NCBI GenBank assembly: GCA_964383665.1
Contig: CAYLHO010000004.1
Location: forward strand, 1 to 63,932
Source: UMGS687 sp964383665
GTDB lineage: Bacteria > Bacillota > Clostridia > Christensenellales > UBA1242
DNA: 63,932 nt
Reading direction: 5' to 3'
Positions 60,344 to 63,932 of the stretch are shown in pieces. Each line of letters begins with the position of its first letter. Position 1 is the first letter of the stretch. The notes under the pieces were generated by a model, which saw only the letters and a program-made list of their open reading frames with translations, did no database searches and was not told where the DNA came from. The position numbers and the translations under genes are program-made.

Positions 60344-60817
60344 ATGCCAAGAAGAAATAGTGCTGTCAAAAGAGATGTTCTTCCAGACCCAATGTATAAC
60401 AGCAAACTTGTAACAAAACTTATTAACCAAGTTATGTTAGACGGCAAGAAGGGCTTAGCGCAATCAATCGTTTATGGCGCATTTGACATCGTTAAAGAAA
60501 AATTAGGCCTTGAACCACTTGATGCTTTAAATCAAGCTTTGGAAAACACAAAACCTCTTCTTGAAACGAAAGGAAGAAGAGTTGGCGGAGCAACTTACCA
60601 AGTTCCAATGGAAATCCGTCCAGACCGCCGTCAAACACTTGCAATTCGTTGGATTGTTATGTTTGCAAGAAAGCGTAATGGCGAAAGAACAATGGAAGAA
60701 AGACTTGCTGGCGAATTAGTTGATGCTTACAACAACACTGGTGCAGCTGTTAAGAGAAAAGAAGAGATGCACAGAATGGCTGAGGCTAATAAGGCGTTTG
60801 CTCACTACCGCTGGTAA
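60344..60817 (+). CDS. rpsG: 30S ribosomal protein S7
   Basis: A 157-residue 16S rRNA-binding protein, start MPRRNSAVKRDVLPDP. It has KPLLETKGRRVGGATYQVP (about 80-98) and ends KAFAHYRW. AAAGGAGA precedes the ATG. Its stop codon lies at the outer edge of the long palindrome that separates it from fusA. Confidence 0.98.
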   Translation: MPRRNSAVKRDVLPDPMYNSKLVTKLINQVMLDGKKGLAQSIVYGAFDIVKEKLGLEPLDALNQALENTKPLLETKGRRVGGATYQVPMEIRPDRRQTLAIRWIVMFARKRNGERTMEERLAGELVDAYNNTGAAVKRKEEMHRMAEANKAFAHYRW

Positions 60818-60938
60818 AACTTTACTAAATTGGTTTATGCGGCGTCGCTACGAATTTTTTGACCTTCGCGTATTACATATACGCGTCAGTCCAAAAAATT
60901 CTATGCTCCTTGCCTAAACGCAATTTATTAAAGTTTTA
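60815..60938 (+). repeat. 124-base near-palindrome between rpsG and fusA
   Basis: The arms 60815-60873 and 60879-60938 are imperfect inverted copies around the loop TACAT. Matching blocks are TAAAACTTTA/TAAAGTTTTA at the ends, TAAATTG/CAATTTA, GAATTTTTTGAC/GTCCAAAAAATTC, and CGCGTAT/ATACGCG at the centre. In the mRNA this is one long hairpin. Terminal symmetry and size fit a miniature inverted-repeat or palindromic element; no target duplication can be proven. Confidence 0.8.
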
Positions 60939-61001
60939 AAAATTAAGGAATTTAATTTACCGAACAAACTTTGAGAATTGGAAACTCAATTTATTAAAGT
61001 T
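60921..61001 (+). repeat. 15-base direct repeat flanking the palindrome's right end
   Basis: CAATTTATTAAAGTT occurs at 60921-60935, within the right arm, and again at 60987-61001. The remaining region to fusA is AT-rich and shows only the AAAGGAGA site before its ATG. Confidence 0.7.
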
Positions 61002-61066
61002 AAAAACTTTTTATTTTCTTGAAAAAAGGAAATAATCAACAAAAAAATTAAAAAAAGGAGAAAAAT

Positions 61067-63139
61067 ATGGCTGAAGATTTACGCATGACAAGAAACGTTG
61101 GAATCATGGCCCACATCGATGCTGGTAAAACAACAACCACAGAGAGAATTTTGTACTACACTGGTAAAAGTCACAAAATTGGGGAAGTTCACGACGGTCA
61201 AGCAACAATGGATTGGATGGCTCAAGAACAAGAAAGAGGAATCACAATCACATCTGCCTGCACAACTTGTCAATGGAACGGACATAAAATCAACATCATC
61301 GACACGCCAGGACACGTTGACTTCACAATTGAAGTTTTACGTTCGCTTAAAGTCCTTGATGGTGCAGTTTTGGTTTTGAGTGCTAGAGATAAAGTTCAAC
61401 CTCAAACAGAAACTGTTTGGCGTCAAGCAACAGAATGCAAAGTTCCTGTTATCATTTACGTTAACAAAATGGACAGAGATGATGCATATTTCGACAAGTG
61501 TGTTGACTCTGTTCGCGACAGACTCCACACAACTCCACTTCCTCTTCAAATGCCAATTGGAATGGCTGAAACATTCAAAGGTGTTATCGACCTTTTGAAA
61601 ATGAAAGCTTATATTCCAGAAGATGATATGGGGAAAATTATCGACGAAGTTGAAATCCCTGAGGAATTTAGAGCAGAAGCTCAAAAAAGACGCGATGCTT
61701 TGGTTGAACAAATTGTTGAAACCGACGACGCACTTTTAGAAAAATATTTCGAAGGCGAAGAAATTTCGCTTGATGAACTTAACAAAGCAATTCGTGCTGC
61801 AACAATCTCGAAGAAAGTTACACCAATGCTTTGCGGATCATCATACAAAAACAAAGGTGTTCAAAACCTTTTGGACGCTATGGTTGAATATCTTCCATCG
61901 CCTCTTGATATTGATGCAATTAAGGGCATCAACCCAGACACAAACGAGGAAGAAGAAAGACCAGCCGATGTTAACGCACCATTTGCAGGTCTTGCATTCA
62001 AAATTGCAACAGACCCATTTGTTGGAGGATTAACATTCTTCCGTGTTTACAGCGGTGTTTTGAAAGCTGGTTCATATGTTTACAACTCGATAACAGGAAA
62101 AACTGAAAGAGTTGGACGTTTAATCAGAATGCACGCTAACAACAGAACAGAAATTCAAGAAGTTGGCGCAGGAGATATCGCTGCAATTGTTGGCTTGAAA
62201 GACACAATAACTGGCCACACTCTTTGCGACGAAAAACACCCAATTCAACTTGAAAGCATGGTTTTCCCAGAACCTGTTATTCAACTTGCAATTGAACCAA
62301 AAACAAAAGACATGCAAGAAAAAATGGCTCTTGCCCTTGCAAAACTTTCAAGAGAAGATCCTTCATTCCGCGTTTCAACAAACGTTGAAACAGGGCAAAC
62401 TCTTATTGCTGGAATGGGAGAGTTACACCTTGAAATTATTGTTGACCGTCTTCTTCGCGAATTTAAAGTTGAAGCAAACGTTGGTCAACCTCAAGTTTCT
62501 TATCGTGAAACAATAACACGCCCAGTTAAAGCTGAAGGAAAATATATCCGTCAATCTGGTGGTAAAGGTCAATATGGTCACTGCCTTATTGAAATGGAAC
62601 CTTTGGAAAGAGGCGCTGGATTTGAATTTATCGATAAGACAGTTGGCGGATCAATTCCAAAAGAATATATCCAACCAATTAACAACGGAATTAAAGAAGC
62701 AAAACAATGCGGTGTTTTGGCTGGCTATGAAACAGTTGACTTTAGAGTTACAGTTTATGATGGATCATTCCACGAAGTTGACTCTTCCGAAATGGCGTTC
62801 AAAATTGCCGGCTCAATGGCTTTCAAAGACGGCGCTGCAAAAGCAAACCCTGTTCTTTTGGAACCAATCATGAAAGTTACCGTTGAAGTTCCAGATGAAT
62901 ATCTTGGAACAGTTATGGGCAACTTAACAAGCCGCCGCGGAATTCTTTTAGGAAATGACAGCATTCCTGGCATTCAAAGAATTAACGCGGAAGTTCCTCT
63001 TGCTGAAATGTTCGGGTATGCAACCGACTTGCGTTCTCAAACACAAGGCCGTGGAACATTCGTTATGGAACCTCTTAAATACCAAGAAGTTCCAAAGTCT
63101 ATCACCGAAAAAATTGTTGGTGAAAGAGCAAAAAAATAG
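61067..63139 (+). CDS. fusA: elongation factor G
   Basis: A 690-residue translocase GTPase. G1 AHIDAGKTTTTERI (about residues 15-28), G3 DTPGHVDF (about 82) and G4 NKMDRDDA (about 135) are intact, followed by domains II-V with the C-terminal MFGYATDLRSQTQGRGTF block (split as MFGYATDLRS and TQGRGTF). AAAGGAGA precedes the ATG. Confidence 0.98.
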   Translation: MAEDLRMTRNVGIMAHIDAGKTTTTERILYYTGKSHKIGEVHDGQATMDWMAQEQERGITITSACTTCQWNGHKINIIDTPGHVDFTIEVLRSLKVLDGAVLVLSARDKVQPQTETVWRQATECKVPVIIYVNKMDRDDAYFDKCVDSVRDRLHTTPLPLQMPIGMAETFKGVIDLLKMKAYIPEDDMGKIIDEVEIPEEFRAEAQKRRDALVEQIVETDDALLEKYFEGEEISLDELNKAIRAATISKKVTPMLCGSSYKNKGVQNLLDAMVEYLPSPLDIDAIKGINPDTNEEEERPADVNAPFAGLAFKIATDPFVGGLTFFRVYSGVLKAGSYVYNSITGKTERVGRLIRMHANNRTEIQEVGAGDIAAIVGLKDTITGHTLCDEKHPIQLESMVFPEPVIQLAIEPKTKDMQEKMALALAKLSREDPSFRVSTNVETGQTLIAGMGELHLEIIVDRLLREFKVEANVGQPQVSYRETITRPVKAEGKYIRQSGGKGQYGHCLIEMEPLERGAGFEFIDKTVGGSIPKEYIQPINNGIKEAKQCGVLAGYETVDFRVTVYDGSFHEVDSSEMAFKIAGSMAFKDGAAKANPVLLEPIMKVTVEVPDEYLGTVMGNLTSRRGILLGNDSIPGIQRINAEVPLAEMFGYATDLRSQTQGRGTFVMEPLKYQEVPKSITEKIVGERAKK

Positions 63140-63225
63140 GTTAAAAACATTTGCAAAACCCCAAAAAATGTGGTAGCATACAAATGTATTAACAAAATAC
63201 AAAATTTTTATAAGGAGAATTAAAA

Positions 63226-63932
63226 ATGGCAAAGGAAAAATTTGACAGATCCTTACCACACGTTAACATCGGAACAATTGGCCACGTTGACCATGGTAAG
63301 ACAACATTAACGGCTGCTATCTGCCGTTACTGCAGCATGCTTGGTCTTGCTGATGCTATGAAATATGATGAAATCGACAAAGCACCAGAAGAAAAAGCAA
63401 GAGGAATCACCATCAACACTTCACACGTTGAATACAAAACAAAGAACCGCCACTATGCCCACGTTGACTGCCCAGGACACGCTGACTATGTTAAAAACAT
63501 GATCACTGGTGCTGCTCAAATGGACGGAGCAATCTTGGTTGTTTCAGCAGCTGATGGTCCAATGCCTCAAACAAGAGAGCACATCTTGCTCGCACGTCAA
63601 GTTGGCGTTCCATACATTGTTGTTTTCATGAACAAAGTTGACCAAGTTGACGATCCAGAACTTTTAGAATTAGTTGAAATGGAAATTCGTGATTTGCTTT
63701 CAGCATACGGATTCCCAGGCGACACAACTCCAATTGTTAAGGGTTCAGCATTAAAAGCTAACGAAGCTTGCGATGCAAACGCACTTGACAGCGAATGGTT
63801 AAAGCCAATTCAAGAACTTCTTGACACAATTGACGCTTACATTCCAGCTCCAGTTCGTGACACAGACAAACCTTTCTTAATGCCAGTTGAAGACGTTTTC
63901 ACAATCACAGGTCGTGGAACAGTTGCAACAGG
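63226..63932 (+). CDS. tuf: elongation factor Tu, 5' part (cut by the window end)
   Basis: The first 235 codons are present. G1 GHVDHGKTT, the switch I segment KARGITINTSHVEY, G3 DCPGHADY and G4 NKVDQVDD are visible, then the start of domain II (VEDVFTITGRGTVAT). AAGGAGA precedes the ATG. The gene continues past the window. It completes the rpsL-rpsG-fusA-tuf order. Confidence 0.98.
   Translation, partial: MAKEKFDRSLPHVNIGTIGHVDHGKTTLTAAICRYCSMLGLADAMKYDEIDKAPEEKARGITINTSHVEYKTKNRHYAHVDCPGHADYVKNMITGAAQMDGAILVVSAADGPMPQTREHILLARQVGVPYIVVFMNKVDQVDDPELLELVEMEIRDLLSAYGFPGDTTPIVKGSALKANEACDANALDSEWLKPIQELLDTIDAYIPAPVRDTDKPFLMPVEDVFTITGRGTVAT

Noticed and set aside
1..63932. CRISPR array, insertion sequence or prophage
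   Set aside because: I saw no regularly spaced repeats, transposase, integrase or phage structural genes; DUF5131 alone is not enough for a prophage.

Overview
The window is an AT-rich chromosomal segment from a Gram-positive-type bacterium, most likely an uncultured Clostridia-like member of the Bacillota. The evidence is the secG-rnr-smpB-ssrA order, the rpmE / DUF1385 / prmC / prfA neighbourhood, the rpsL-rpsG-fusA-tuf operon, a PdaB-like (sporulation-type) deacetylase, a MurE with the DNPR motif (meso-diaminopimelate peptidoglycan), and a PolA without proofreading residues. Genes end in TAA, TAG and TGA under the standard bacterial code. I cannot name a genus.

Layout. 1-1.3 kb: a tRNA-Ala, next to a tRNA-Ile-derived hairpin, a TM2 protein, an ArsR regulator and a tiny hydrophobic protein. 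1.3-8 kb: recF and a P-type ATPase (minus), an unknown gene, acpP, nth and obg. 8-19.7 kb: deacetylases, a 518-residue unknown protein, polA, an HtrA lipoprotein, a two-OB SSB-like protein, a frameshifted acetyltransferase, a four-helix membrane protein and an ankyrin protein. 19.8-25.6 kb: secDF, a lytic transglycosylase, rpsO (with a probable pseudoknot leader), pnp, rpmE. 25.7-31.5 kb: a metallopeptidase-like protein, a DUF1385-PrmC fusion, prfA and unknowns. 31.6-35.4 kb: secG-rnr-smpB-ssrA. 35.5-39.4 kb is the most accessory-looking part: two surface proteins sharing an identical 5' module, a DUF5131 protein, tRNA-Pro and a decayed acetyltransferase. 39.5-50 kb: a Glu-rich membrane coiled-coil protein, a patatin phospholipase, holA, comEC (short), rplM-rpsI, truA, an Fe-S scaffold plus GGGtGRT pair, and recO. 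50.2-59.6 kb: murE-mraY-murD-ftsW with murG inverted nearby, a subtilase and rsmD. 59.7 kb to the end: the str operon, cut inside tuf.

How it works together. Most of the window is housekeeping: translation and its rescue, protein export (SecD, SecF, SecG), wall synthesis, and DNA replication and repair. The clearest non-textbook signal is in gene starts. About a dozen genes have a promoter -10 hexamer only 6-8 bases before the start codon and no Shine-Dalgarno sequence, which predicts leaderless mRNAs. Other genes, including all ribosomal protein genes, have clear AGGAG-type sites, so the genome seems to run two initiation modes side by side. RNA structure is also prominent: the tRNA-derived hairpin at the left edge, an S15 leader whose loop pairs with its own ribosome-binding site, a candidate L13 leader, an attenuator-like rpsL leader and a 124-base palindrome between rpsG and fusA.
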